Source: Phycisphaerae bacterium (GTDB lineage: Bacteria > Planctomycetota > Phycisphaerae > Sedimentisphaerales > SG8-4). From it: DNA of 5,125 bases. This document shows, piece by piece, positions 1 to 5,085 of this stretch; position 1 is the first letter of the stretch, and each line of letters begins with the position of its first letter. The notes below the pieces were generated by a model, which saw nothing but the letters and a program-made list of their open reading frames with translations, made no database searches and had not been told where the DNA came from. The stretch is taken from positions 1-5,125 of the forward strand of contig JAUWLI010000236.1 of the NCBI GenBank assembly GCA_030613765.1, in the 5' to 3' direction. Both the position numbers and the translations under genes were made by a program.

Positions 1-9
1 TGGCGCCAT
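1..9 (-). CDS. Possible start of a downstream gene, cut by the window edge
   Basis: After the stop codon of the DUF4380 lipoprotein gene, the minus strand reads TAAGGAG (complement of 13-19), three bases, then ATG GCG CCA up to the window edge. The first residues would be Met-Ala-Pro. TAAGGAG matches the 16S anti-Shine-Dalgarno sequence well, but its spacing to ATG is shorter than usual, so the true start may lie outside the window. With only 27 bases between the two genes, they could be co-transcribed. Nothing can be said about the product. Confidence 0.35.
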
Positions 10-36
10 ACACTCCTTAGTCGTTTTCGCTTTCTA

Positions 37-1437
37 TCAATTGACAGTTGTTCGTGCCAATACACATTGGCGATCAGCCTTTTCACTTATCCATTCGAGT
101 ATAACAGTAGCCGAAGTTGGCGGTGAATCAATGGAATGGTCAAACGTAACCGGCTGCAAAGGTGATACATTTTCGCTTATAACATGAGTAAGCAGGGTAT
201 CGGCTCTTTTGTCGGATAATGATAACCGCAGACTGCCTGGAGAAAACACTCCGAATCTTCCGGTCAAATGCAGTTTTTTTCCTTTGAAGCTCGCGTTCAA
301 AGGTTCGCAAATAACACCGGCGCCGGTGCAATCCATAATGGGATAATTTCCACCAATTTTTGTTGAAAGCCACTCGTATTTATAGGTATAGCTTTCACCC
401 GGGGCAAGCTGGGCGAAGGGGCTGAGCACTTCGCTCTCAAATACGTATGGATTGTCCGAGGCTGTGGCGGGCATGTTGATGTCCTTGTTGTATGCATGTA
501 TGCGCCCCAGGCCGTTGAGCCAGAACTGGACGGAAGAGCCGTCCGGGTAAGGCTTGTCCGGTTCAAATGTAAAACGATGTATAAAGGCCGCACCATTTTC
601 ACCATCAACGGTTGCCACCCACCCGGCGTGACTATCCATACCGATCTTGCCTACACGATATTGATAATTCACTTTCATCAATCCCTGGTCGTAATCGGCC
701 TGGAAGGAGGGATTGCCTCTTTTGCCGAATATGACATCGTAACCTTTTGCAAAATGGCTTTTCGGGTTGATCGGGCAGAAGGCGTTCATAAGCTCATTGT
801 GACTTGAACCATCCGCCTTGGAGCCGTCTAACTGCGTATGCGCCCATATCCCCCAACGCCGTGGTTTATTATCCACGTTCGTCATGGTTGCTTCAATACT
901 CACGCGTGTTCCATCCGGATGCAGGCGAATCGTACGAGAAAAGCGAATGCCACTACGTGGATCGTTCCTGCTGGTCAACCGGACACCTACGGCGCCGTTC
1001 TTCTCGGCGGGCAAATGTTCCATAGTGTAGGGTTGTCCATCGAGCACCGCATCGGGAGGGCCGGGCCACTGCCGGTCGTTGTCCCATCCCTGTGGCGCCG
1101 GCCAAAGTTTGTCGCCGCCATAATTGAGCCAATCGCCATTGGGGTCAAGACCCGTAGCCGGCGGCAATGTCCCGGCCAATTTCGGATTCACCCAAAAGAA
1201 CTCCTTATCGCCAAGTTTGTACTGGATGATCCTGCCGCCGATTTGAGGCACTATGTGAAGCTCAATGAATCCGTTGGCAAGGCACATTGAGTCCCAGCCT
1301 TTGTATGTGCGCCAGTCTTTCACAAGTATGGTTTTGTCACTGGAAGCACCATCAACCGCGGGGCTGAGATGGCTGCACGATTGCATGAGAGGCATTAATG
1401 CGATGAGCACGATAAATGTTTTGGCAAACAGTTTCAT
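37..1437 (-). CDS. DUF4380 domain-containing lipoprotein
   Basis: Predicted secreted lipoprotein of 466 residues. I start it at ATG 1437, which gives MKLFAKTFIVLIALMPLMQSC: a lysine, a hydrophobic stretch and a lipobox-like MQS-C, with the cysteine at residue 21. A GTG four codons upstream (1449) has no visible ribosome binding site; the ATG has only a weak GTGAG. The main body, about residues 40-360, matches my recollection of DUF4380. It opens with GFIELHIVPQIGGRIIQYKLG, which resembles the first strands of aldose-epimerase-like beta-sandwich proteins, and continues with LNYGGDKLWPAPQGW and RRWGIWAHTQL. About 100 C-terminal residues look like an extra beta-rich domain. A role in binding or processing carbohydrate at the envelope is inferred from the fold resemblance and neighbours; the family has no established reaction known to me. 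No terminator is visible before the next putative gene. Confidence 0.88.
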   Translation of the reverse strand: MKLFAKTFIVLIALMPLMQSCSHLSPAVDGASSDKTILVKDWRTYKGWDSMCLANGFIELHIVPQIGGRIIQYKLGDKEFFWVNPKLAGTLPPATGLDPNGDWLNYGGDKLWPAPQGWDNDRQWPGPPDAVLDGQPYTMEHLPAEKNGAVGVRLTSRNDPRSGIRFSRTIRLHPDGTRVSIEATMTNVDNKPRRWGIWAHTQLDGSKADGSSHNELMNAFCPINPKSHFAKGYDVIFGKRGNPSFQADYDQGLMKVNYQYRVGKIGMDSHAGWVATVDGENGAAFIHRFTFEPDKPYPDGSSVQFWLNGLGRIHAYNKDINMPATASDNPYVFESEVLSPFAQLAPGESYTYKYEWLSTKIGGNYPIMDCTGAGVICEPLNASFKGKKLHLTGRFGVFSPGSLRLSLSDKRADTLLTHVISENVSPLQPVTFDHSIDSPPTSATVILEWISEKADRQCVLARTTVN

Positions 1438-1507
1438 TGATAGTCTCACGATGTTTATATTGAAGTTATCACGTCTTAATCCGGGATATCACATTTCTAC
1501 CTGTTTA

Positions 1508-1529
1508 GTGACCTGTTATTTCAGATCAC
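1508..1529 (-). promoter_or_regulatory. Leader stem-loop upstream of the DUF4380 gene
   Basis: On the minus strand the sequence reads GTGATCTG, loop AAATAA, CAGGTCAC. All eight positions pair in the minus-strand RNA, with one U-G wobble; in plus-strand RNA that position would be a C-A mismatch. This favours a structure in the transcript of the DUF4380 gene, about 70 bases before its start. The motif ACCTGTT also occurs twice as a direct repeat here (1499-1505 and 1511-1517). Function is unknown. Confidence 0.4.
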
Positions 1530-1564
1530 CACATGTTTTCGACTGTTCTTTCGAGGAAGTTTCA

Positions 1565-1596
1565 CCCCGTGTGATCTTTTTCACTATCTCACGGGG
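1565..1596 (-). promoter_or_regulatory. GC-rich stem-loop in the DUF4380 leader
   Basis: CCCCGTG (1565-1571) pairs perfectly with CACGGGG (1590-1596). After a single mismatch, GAT pairs with ATC, leaving a ten-base loop. There is no T-tract after it on the minus strand, so it does not look like an intrinsic terminator. It lies between the promoter candidate at 1631-1658 and the gene start, so it could be a leader RNA element or a DNA operator. Confidence 0.45.
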
Positions 1597-1630
1597 ATTG
1601 TCTCAGTTGGTGTCTTCATCTTGGAAAAAT

Positions 1631-1658
1631 AACATACTAACAAAGAAAAATAAGTCAA
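1631..1658 (-). promoter_or_regulatory. Candidate sigma-70-type promoter for the DUF4380 gene
   Basis: The minus strand reads TTGACT (1653-1658) as a -35 box, a 16-base spacer, and TATGTT (1631-1636) as a -10 box, in an AT-rich stretch. The boxes match the consensus at 5 and 4 of 6 positions. Transcription would begin near 1624 and give a leader of about 185 bases containing the two stem-loops. This is a pattern match only, and planctomycete promoters are not well defined. Confidence 0.35.
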
Positions 1659-1712
1659 ACAAAACCAGCCCAGTGAGATCATTTTTTGCTATCCATCTGG
1701 GATTCCCCCCAA

Positions 1713-1728
1713 TCTCTAATTCTCTAAT
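1713..1728. repeat. Tandem TCTCTAAT pair
   Basis: TCTCTAAT occurs twice in direct succession, followed at 1731 by a partial third copy (TCTCTA). It sits between a run of six C (1705-1710) and the 20-base shared sequence at 1735-1754. The second copy of that shared sequence also has ATTCCCCCC and CTAAT on the same side. The pair therefore seems to be part of a larger dispersed repeat rather than an isolated feature. Confidence 0.6.
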
Positions 1729-1734
1729 TTTCTC

Positions 1735-1754
1735 TACGAGTCACGAGCGACGAG
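1735..1754 (+). repeat. 20-base dispersed repeat, copy 1
   Basis: TACGAGTCACGAGCGACGAG occurs here and, as an exact reverse complement, at 4814-4833. Both copies lie between genes. Similarity continues on one side: each copy has ATTCCCCCC (here 1702-1710, there complement of 4848-4856) and CTAAT in between, but with different spacing. No open reading frame or transposase accompanies it, so it looks like a short non-coding dispersed repeat. Confidence 0.8.
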
Positions 1755-1762
1755 GCTTGCCT

Positions 1763-1822
1763 TTAGCCAAAAAGGTTCGGGCTCCAGACCCCTGAGAGTC
1801 TGAAGCCCTTTTTCCCGGCTAA
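1763..1822 (-). terminator. Likely intrinsic terminator after the oxidoreductase gene
   Basis: The core stem is 1779-1789 with 1798-1808 and an eight-base loop. In minus-strand RNA all eleven positions pair, counting one U-G wobble; in plus-strand RNA that position is a C-A mismatch. On the minus strand the stem is followed by GAACC and then TTTTT (1773-1769). Outside it, AAAAA/TTTTT and TTAGCC/GGCTAA (1763-1768 with 1817-1822) are also complementary, giving an interrupted inverted repeat of 60 bases. On the plus strand a T-run directly follows the core, so it may work in both directions. It lies about 160 bases beyond the oxidoreductase stop. Confidence 0.55.
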
Positions 1823-1898
1823 CCGCATTCCGCTGAAAACCAAAAACGATCAACGGCTCTCCCCAGAAAAAATTAACCAATTAATTACTCACCAATTG

Positions 1899-1916
1899 TC
1901 CCCGCAAAAGCGGGGA
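1899..1916 (-). other. GC-rich stem-loop downstream of the oxidoreductase gene
   Basis: TCCCCGC and GCGGGGA form a perfect seven-base stem around an AAAA loop (TTTT on the minus strand), starting about 64 bases after the oxidoreductase stop. There is no T-tract directly after it on the minus strand, so it is a weak terminator candidate. It may instead stabilise the 3' end of the mRNA or be a dispersed palindrome. Confidence 0.45.
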
Positions 1917-1958
1917 TTTACTCATTCACTCACCTGTCCCTGCATGTCGTAGGCTGGG

Positions 1959-1974
1959 ATCCACGCATCCACGC
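1959..1974. repeat. Tandem ATCCACGC pair
   Basis: ATCCACGC occurs twice in direct succession just beyond the oxidoreductase stop codon, preceded by AGGCTGGG. This resembles short dispersed repeats of the GTAGGCTGGG type that I associate with intergenic DNA of several bacterial phyla. That likeness is from memory; the tandem pair itself is seen directly. Confidence 0.5.
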
Positions 1975-1979
1975 AGCAT

Positions 1980-3437
1980 CTACACCTCCTTCGGCACAAC
2001 GAAAGGCCTGCGATAACGCCGCGTAGTGAGCCTGTTGGCTCTCCGATTATCCACGAACTTCTCCTTCTCAGGGTCAAACGTCAGCATCGGCCCGAGCTGG
2101 TACGTGCTCTTTGTCAAATCCAGCCCTAATGTCCCCTTAACGGTTCTATTTATCATCTCCCACGATTTACCTATTTCTTCATGCTTCCCGAACACATCCG
2201 GCTTAACATTACCGGAAACCTGCTCGCCAAGCCGATAAGAGATATTGCCTAAGTGGCAGCACGCCGAAGACAGATGCGCCGCAAGGACATCAGCGTGCTG
2301 TTCTTCACGCTTCCGGCTGCGCACGCAGTGGATAAAGTTCTCGAAGATGTTACCTGGTCCCATCTTAACATCAACATCTACCAGCTTTTCACTCTTGTCC
2401 GAACCCTTCGGATAGAACTTCCCGCCCTTGATTACGCCTTCTTCAAGGTAGAATTCGTTATCTACTTTTGTCGAATACTTCTTGCCGTCGACGCCGGCCT
2501 TACTGTTCAGGCCGATGACCTCGAACACTAACAACGGCCCGCCAAAGTCCATCACCGTCAATTGACAATTTGGCGTCTGGGCCTGGTCGGTATAAGGCGG
2601 TTTACCTTCTGTCGAGTTCACCCATCTCCCGCCCATACTGATTACGCTCTTGGGAAGTGTCCCGCCGGGTATGGCCCAACGCGCGATGTCCATCTGATGC
2701 ACGCCTTGGTTTCCGATCTCTCCGTTGCCGAAGTTCCAGAACCAGTGCCAGTTGTAGTGGACCAAATTACCGTGGTACGGCTGCTTCCGTGCCGGCCCAA
2801 GCCAGATATCGAAGTCCACGTGCTCGGGCGGCTCTTCAATCGGCTTAAAGCCGATGCTCCACCGTGTCTTGGAGGCGTAGGCTTTGGATACCAGCAGTTT
2901 GCCGTACTTACCGCTGGCGACAGCAGCCACTGATTTTGCCCAGCTGCCGCTCGACCGGCTCTGCGTACCGTGCTGAACTATCCGCTTATACTTCTCCGCC
3001 GCTTCAACGCACTTGCGACCCTCGAAGACATTATGGCTGGCAGGCTTCTCAACATAAACGTCCTTGCCCGCCTGGCACGCCCAAATTGTCGCCAGCGAAT
3101 GCCAGTGGTTCGTCGTTGCGATCGATATCGCATCGATGTTCTTATTATCCAGCAGCTTGCGAATATCCTGGTAGGTTTCCACCGGTGTATTACGGTCTTT
3201 GAATCTCTTGGATTTGCCTTCAAGCACCTTCATGTCAATATCGCACAATCCAGCCAGCCGCACACCATCCATCTTGTCGAAATTGCCAATATGCGACCCG
3301 CCTCGACCGTTAATACCCACCACGGCCACACGAATGTCGTCGTTTGCCCCTCGCACTCGCGCAAACGGTGCCAGAGTCAGGCCCGCACCAACGGCGACAG
3401 TACGTTTCATAAAGTTTCGGCGTGTAATACGTTTCAT
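1980..3437 (-). CDS. Tat-exported Gfo/Idh/MocA family oxidoreductase
   Basis: Predicted NAD(P)-dependent sugar or cyclitol oxidoreductase of 485 residues, exported by the Tat pathway. The N-terminus MKRITRRNFMKRT has the twin arginines (R6, R7), followed by a hydrophobic stretch to about residue 30. The Rossmann domain starts at IRVAVVGINGRGG (35-47), with acidic D66 in LAGLCDID as a possible cofactor-ribose ligand. EKP (130-132) carries the lysine conserved in the family. The C-terminal domain includes FDIWLGPA (209-216) and GNQGVHQMD (242-250), whose His247 is the usual catalytic candidate. The tail ends in ANRLTTRRYRRPFVVP, typical of planctomycete members. The start is clear: TAGGAGGT lies five bases before ATG. 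The substrate cannot be read from sequence; GH109-type glycosidases share this fold and export, so hydrolase activity is a less likely alternative. Confidence 0.93.
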   Translation of the reverse strand: MKRITRRNFMKRTVAVGAGLTLAPFARVRGANDDIRVAVVGINGRGGSHIGNFDKMDGVRLAGLCDIDMKVLEGKSKRFKDRNTPVETYQDIRKLLDNKNIDAISIATTNHWHSLATIWACQAGKDVYVEKPASHNVFEGRKCVEAAEKYKRIVQHGTQSRSSGSWAKSVAAVASGKYGKLLVSKAYASKTRWSIGFKPIEEPPEHVDFDIWLGPARKQPYHGNLVHYNWHWFWNFGNGEIGNQGVHQMDIARWAIPGGTLPKSVISMGGRWVNSTEGKPPYTDQAQTPNCQLTVMDFGGPLLVFEVIGLNSKAGVDGKKYSTKVDNEFYLEEGVIKGGKFYPKGSDKSEKLVDVDVKMGPGNIFENFIHCVRSRKREEQHADVLAAHLSSACCHLGNISYRLGEQVSGNVKPDVFGKHEEIGKSWEMINRTVKGTLGLDLTKSTYQLGPMLTFDPEKEKFVDNRRANRLTTRRYRRPFVVPKEV

Positions 3438-3442
3438 TGCTG

Positions 3443-3450
3443 ACCTCCTA
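3443..3450 (-). promoter_or_regulatory. Strong ribosome binding site of the oxidoreductase gene
   Basis: The minus strand reads TAGGAGGT, five bases (CAGCA) before the ATG at 3437. This matches the anti-Shine-Dalgarno core closely and fixes the start of the oxidoreductase. The other two complete genes have only weak sites, so this gene is probably translated more efficiently. Confidence 0.85.
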
Positions 3451-3478
3451 CTTATTTATGCCTCTTAATTGAAAATCC

Positions 3479-3494
3479 GGCCTTACGAAAGGCC
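3479..3494 (-). promoter_or_regulatory. Leader hairpin of the oxidoreductase gene
   Basis: GGCCTT (3479-3484) and AAGGCC (3489-3494) form a perfect six-base stem with a four-base loop. It lies about 40 bases before the start codon and just after the expected transcription start of the promoter candidate, so it would sit near the 5' end of the mRNA. It could protect the 5' end or act as an operator. Confidence 0.4.
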
Positions 3495-3511
3495 AAATCA
3501 CTTCGGCAAAG

Positions 3512-3540
3512 AGCATAACACAAACCCGCAATAATAGCAA
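3512..3540 (-). promoter_or_regulatory. Candidate promoter of the oxidoreductase gene
   Basis: The minus strand reads TTGCTA (3535-3540), a 17-base spacer, and TATGCT (3512-3517). Each box matches the sigma-70 consensus at 4 of 6 positions, and TG one base before the -10 makes it an extended -10. A better -35-like TTGACG (3542-3547) is present but spaced too far away. The start would be near 3505, giving a leader of about 68 bases. Confidence 0.45.
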
Positions 3541-3552
3541 GCGTCAATTCTT

Positions 3553-3570
3553 AAAAAAGCCCGGCTTTTT
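3553..3570 (-). terminator. Possible terminator between the PAC2 and oxidoreductase genes
   Basis: AAAAAGCC (3554-3561) and GGCTTTTT (3563-3570) are perfectly complementary around one central base. A folded RNA would have about seven pairs and a three-base loop, with T-rich flanks on both strands. The minus strand ends in TTTTTT. It is about 180 bases after the PAC2 stop and directly upstream of the oxidoreductase promoter candidate. The GC core is short, so its strength is uncertain. Confidence 0.4.
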
Positions 3571-3572
3571 CC

Positions 3573-3599
3573 GGCCATAAAATTGGTCATTAAATGGCC
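3573..3599. repeat. GGCCAT/ATGGCC inverted repeat
   Basis: GGCCAT (3573-3578) and ATGGCC (3594-3599) are inverted copies with a 15-base AT-rich gap, immediately next to the AAAAAGCC palindrome. Upstream of the oxidoreductase promoter candidate, such a spaced dyad could be a regulator binding site. Alternatively it is simply part of a dispersed palindromic repeat. Confidence 0.4.
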
Positions 3600-3748
3600 T
3601 ATTTGCCGCTACAAAGCCCGTAACTCTACCAAATTGTGGCCCGTTTCCATATATGAAGTCTCATACATTTCTAACTATAAGGACCGATACTCTTAAAGTT
3701 TGTGGGAAGTTTTCAGATATGGGTCTTTGACCTATCAAACAGGTGTGT

Positions 3749-4618
3749 CTAATCCAGACGGATTCCCTGCTGTTGCAGCCACGTTTTCAAATCACCCATT
3801 TCGCTGTCGAAAATCTCGTTGTCGTAATCCTCTTCAAGCTTTTGGATGTTATTGGCCAATTCAGGCTGCTCCTGAACGATATCATTTAATTTCTTTTCGA
3901 ACTCATCGCTGATTGTCCTTAGGTCATCAAGCTCGATTTGCACTCCCAGGATACCCATCAGCCGTCTTGTTACGGCCTCGATGCATTTGGGATTTCGGTC
4001 TTGGACATAAGCAGGAATCAGCGCCACCAGGGTTGCCATACTCAAGTCGTAGTTGTTTGCGTTGACCGACAGGTATGTAATGATACTGGCCGGCCCTTCG
4101 TAGTCTGTGAATTTTACGCCGTATTGCTCGAAGGTCTCTTTAAATTTTGCATCCGAAACCGTACAGTGCATTCGTGGTTCGCGAGAGTGGGGAACCAATC
4201 CTGCGACGCTGCCGATGAAGTATATCTCCTTGACGTCGAATTCCGTACACAGCGAGAAGATACAGTCGGCGAATTCCTCCCACTGCAAATGCGGCTCCTT
4301 GCCCGAAAACAGTATGAGATTGTGTTCGGCGCTGTAGAAGAATGCGTCTATCGGCCTCTGATAGGATTCAATCAGACCGTTCTTTATCTTCGTGTGCGGC
4401 CGAAAAAGGGCCGTTATTTCCATCGAACCCGGGAAGCTGTAAATGTAGAAGCCCTCAGGCTCGATCTCCGCAAATCTCTCGGCCCTCATCTTGACAATAA
4501 GGCACTCAATCGTTCCCGTCGAGACGTTACCGCCGTCCATCCAGCCGGAAAAGCCCAACAACAGCCGGGGCCTTTCAAGTTTCGGCCGCTTGTAGATATT
4601 CAGTTTACCTGGTGCCAT
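3749..4618 (-). CDS. PAC2 family protein
   Basis: Predicted cytoplasmic protein of 289 residues in the PAC2 family, named after a eukaryotic proteasome assembly chaperone; bacterial members have no settled function. I recognise it from RPRLLLGFSGWMDGGNVSTG (residues 16-35), LILFSGKEPHLQW (101-113) and a VPHSREPR stretch (142-149), followed by GPASIITYL (175-183). The acidic, Gln-rich C-terminus (about 230-285) is probably helical and could form a coiled coil. I choose ATG 4618, with a weak GAAAGAG site upstream. A GTG at 4669 would add 17 residues unlike the family, lacks a ribosome binding site, and would place a palindrome inside the coding region. No proteasome gene or other informative partner is visible nearby, and the gene appears to stand alone. 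Confidence 0.88.
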   Translation of the reverse strand: MAPGKLNIYKRPKLERPRLLLGFSGWMDGGNVSTGTIECLIVKMRAERFAEIEPEGFYIYSFPGSMEITALFRPHTKIKNGLIESYQRPIDAFFYSAEHNLILFSGKEPHLQWEEFADCIFSLCTEFDVKEIYFIGSVAGLVPHSREPRMHCTVSDAKFKETFEQYGVKFTDYEGPASIITYLSVNANNYDLSMATLVALIPAYVQDRNPKCIEAVTRRLMGILGVQIELDDLRTISDEFEKKLNDIVQEQPELANNIQKLEEDYDNEIFDSEMGDLKTWLQQQGIRLD

Positions 4619-4646
4619 TATTACACTCTTTCGGTTTACAAGGCGT

Positions 4647-4660
4647 ATTGTTTTAACAAT
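4647..4660. promoter_or_regulatory. ATTGTT-TT-AACAAT palindrome before the PAC2 gene
   Basis: ATTGTT and AACAAT form a perfect inverted repeat with a two-base centre, 29 bases upstream of the chosen PAC2 start. Its size and symmetry would suit a dimeric repressor, but AT-rich palindromes of this length also arise by chance. It lies downstream of the alternative GTG at 4669. Confidence 0.35.
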
Positions 4661-4809
4661 TAATTTCACTTTAATCCAGAAAATTCCTGCTTAACCGGTA
4701 AATTTGCTCACTTTTGCGATTTGCTTTCTTTAGAGCATTAAAATCACATTTATATACCAAACACTCGCCAGGCCAATTAAAAGATATATAAACGCCGCCG
4801 CAAAAAGCC

Positions 4810-4833
4810 GTGACTCGTCGCTCGTGACTCGTA
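4810..4833 (-). repeat. 20-base dispersed repeat, copy 2, with GTGACTCGT direct repeats
   Basis: The reverse complement of 4814-4833 is TACGAGTCACGAGCGACGAG, identical over 20 bases to 1735-1754. On the plus strand GTGACTCGT occurs twice (4810-4818 and 4824-4832), a 14-base period. Copy 1 lacks the full second unit, so this copy is the longer one. GGGGGGAAT (4848-4856) mirrors the ATTCCCCCC next to copy 1. Confidence 0.8.
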
Positions 4834-4861
4834 AGGGATTAGGGGCAGGGGGGAATGGTTG

Positions 4862-4908
4862 AACGGTGAAACGGTGGGTGGCAGCCTCAAACTTCGTTTG
4901 GGGATGGC
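4862..4908. repeat. AACGGTG pair and adjoining hairpin
   Basis: AACGGTG occurs at 4862-4868 and 4870-4876, followed by a hairpin in which CCTCAAAC (4885-4892) pairs with GTTTGGGG (4896-4903) around TTC, with one T-G pair in the plus orientation. Together with its neighbours this resembles the dispersed non-coding repeats seen in planctomycete intergenic DNA, a comparison made from memory. The repeated units and stem are directly visible. Confidence 0.5.
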
Positions 4909-4918
4909 AATCTTCAAC

Positions 4919-4955
4919 GTCATTCTGAACGAAGCAAAGCGAAGTGAAGAATCTC
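4919..4955 (+). repeat. CATTCTGAACGAAG...GAAGAATCTC dispersed repeat
   Basis: The stretch reads GTCATTCTGAACGAAG, then GCAAAGCGAAGTGAAGAATCTC-like sequence with a recurring GAAG/CGAAG unit. It closely resembles a short intergenic repeat (CATTCTGAGCGAAGCGAAGAATC) that I remember from many unrelated bacterial genomes. On the minus strand it translates to the start of the 75-residue open frame (RFFTSLCFVQND), a typical false protein arising from this repeat. Confidence 0.6.
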
Positions 4956-5015
4956 AATCGTAACAGTCCTGGCTGAGAACCTTACAATGAGGATTTGTGA
5001 GGGAAATCAAAGATT

Positions 5016-5053
5016 AAAATGTAAAATGCAAAATTGTGGGATCGCGGCGCGAT
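5016..5053. repeat. AAAATGT tandem units followed by a 13-base palindrome
   Basis: AAAATGT, AAAATGC and AAAATTG follow each other as near-identical 7-base units (5016-5036). Four bases later comes ATCGCG-G-CGCGAT (5041-5053), a perfect palindrome. It lies 33 bases beyond the stop of the putative gene at the right edge. The palindrome could act in termination of that gene, but no T-tract directly follows it on the minus strand, so I call it a repeat. Confidence 0.5.
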
Positions 5054-5085
5054 TGCTTTCTAATATTTTTGGCCAGCCGTTGTGA

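Larger units (their letters stand above)
1438..1979. other. Intergenic region between the oxidoreductase and the DUF4380 gene
   Basis: This 542-base gap has no convincing gene. Reading in the direction of transcription from the oxidoreductase stop, it holds a tandem ATCCACGC pair (1959-1974), a GC-rich stem-loop (1899-1916), a long terminator-like inverted repeat (1763-1822), a 20-base sequence also present beyond the PAC2 gene (1735-1754), a tandem TCTCTAAT pair (1713-1728), a promoter candidate (1631-1658) and a leader with two hairpins (1565-1596 and 1508-1529). An open frame across 1265-1795 on the plus strand overlaps the lipoprotein gene and these elements, has no family-like sequence, and is not a gene in my judgement. 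Confidence 0.7.
3438..3748. other. Intergenic region between the PAC2 and oxidoreductase genes
   Basis: This 311-base AT-rich gap holds no gene that I can support. Near the PAC2 stop there is only a weak four-base-pair hairpin GGTC-TTT-GACC (3722-3732), and 3600-3720 shows nothing definite. Closer to the oxidoreductase lie two adjacent palindromes (3553-3570 and 3573-3599), a promoter candidate (3512-3540), a leader hairpin (3479-3494) and a strong ribosome binding site (3443-3450). Confidence 0.7.
4619..5085. other. Repeat-rich intergenic region upstream of the PAC2 gene
   Basis: This 467-base stretch contains no gene that I can support. It holds an ATTGTT palindrome (4647-4660), an open stretch coding for a possible membrane segment (4730-4801), a GTGACTCGT direct repeat with the second 20-base copy (4810-4833), an AACGGTG pair (4862-4876), a hairpin (4885-4903), a CATTCTGAACGAAG-type repeat (4919-4955), three 7-base tandem units (5016-5036) and a 13-base palindrome (5041-5053). 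A 75-residue open frame on the minus strand (4730-4957) runs through several of these repeats and is mostly their translation. I see no clear promoter for the PAC2 gene. Confidence 0.65.

Noticed and set aside
838..1290. 150-residue open frame on the plus strand
   Set aside because: It is antisense to the DUF4380 gene and has no ribosome binding site or family features.
1265..1795. 176-residue open frame on the plus strand
   Set aside because: It overlaps the start of the lipoprotein gene and runs across the promoter candidate, stem-loops and repeats. The translation has no family features and is explained by AT-rich intergenic DNA without stops.
2970..3443. 157-residue open frame on the plus strand
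   Set aside because: It is antisense to the oxidoreductase N-terminal half, whose Tat signal and Rossmann motifs leave no doubt about the coding strand.
3938..4663. 241-residue open frame on the plus strand
   Set aside because: It is antisense to the PAC2 gene, which has clear family motifs. The translation is rich in Cys, His and Arg without recognisable domains.
4810..4832. Two GTGACTCGT units as a possible CRISPR-like array
   Set aside because: There are only two 9-base units with a 5-base gap. Repeats and spacers are far too short, and no cas gene is present.
4730..4957. 75-residue open frame on the minus strand upstream of the PAC2 gene
   Set aside because: Its first two thirds are the translation of several short dispersed repeats. 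It has no ribosome binding site and no recognisable family. Only the hydrophobic tail is kept as an observation.
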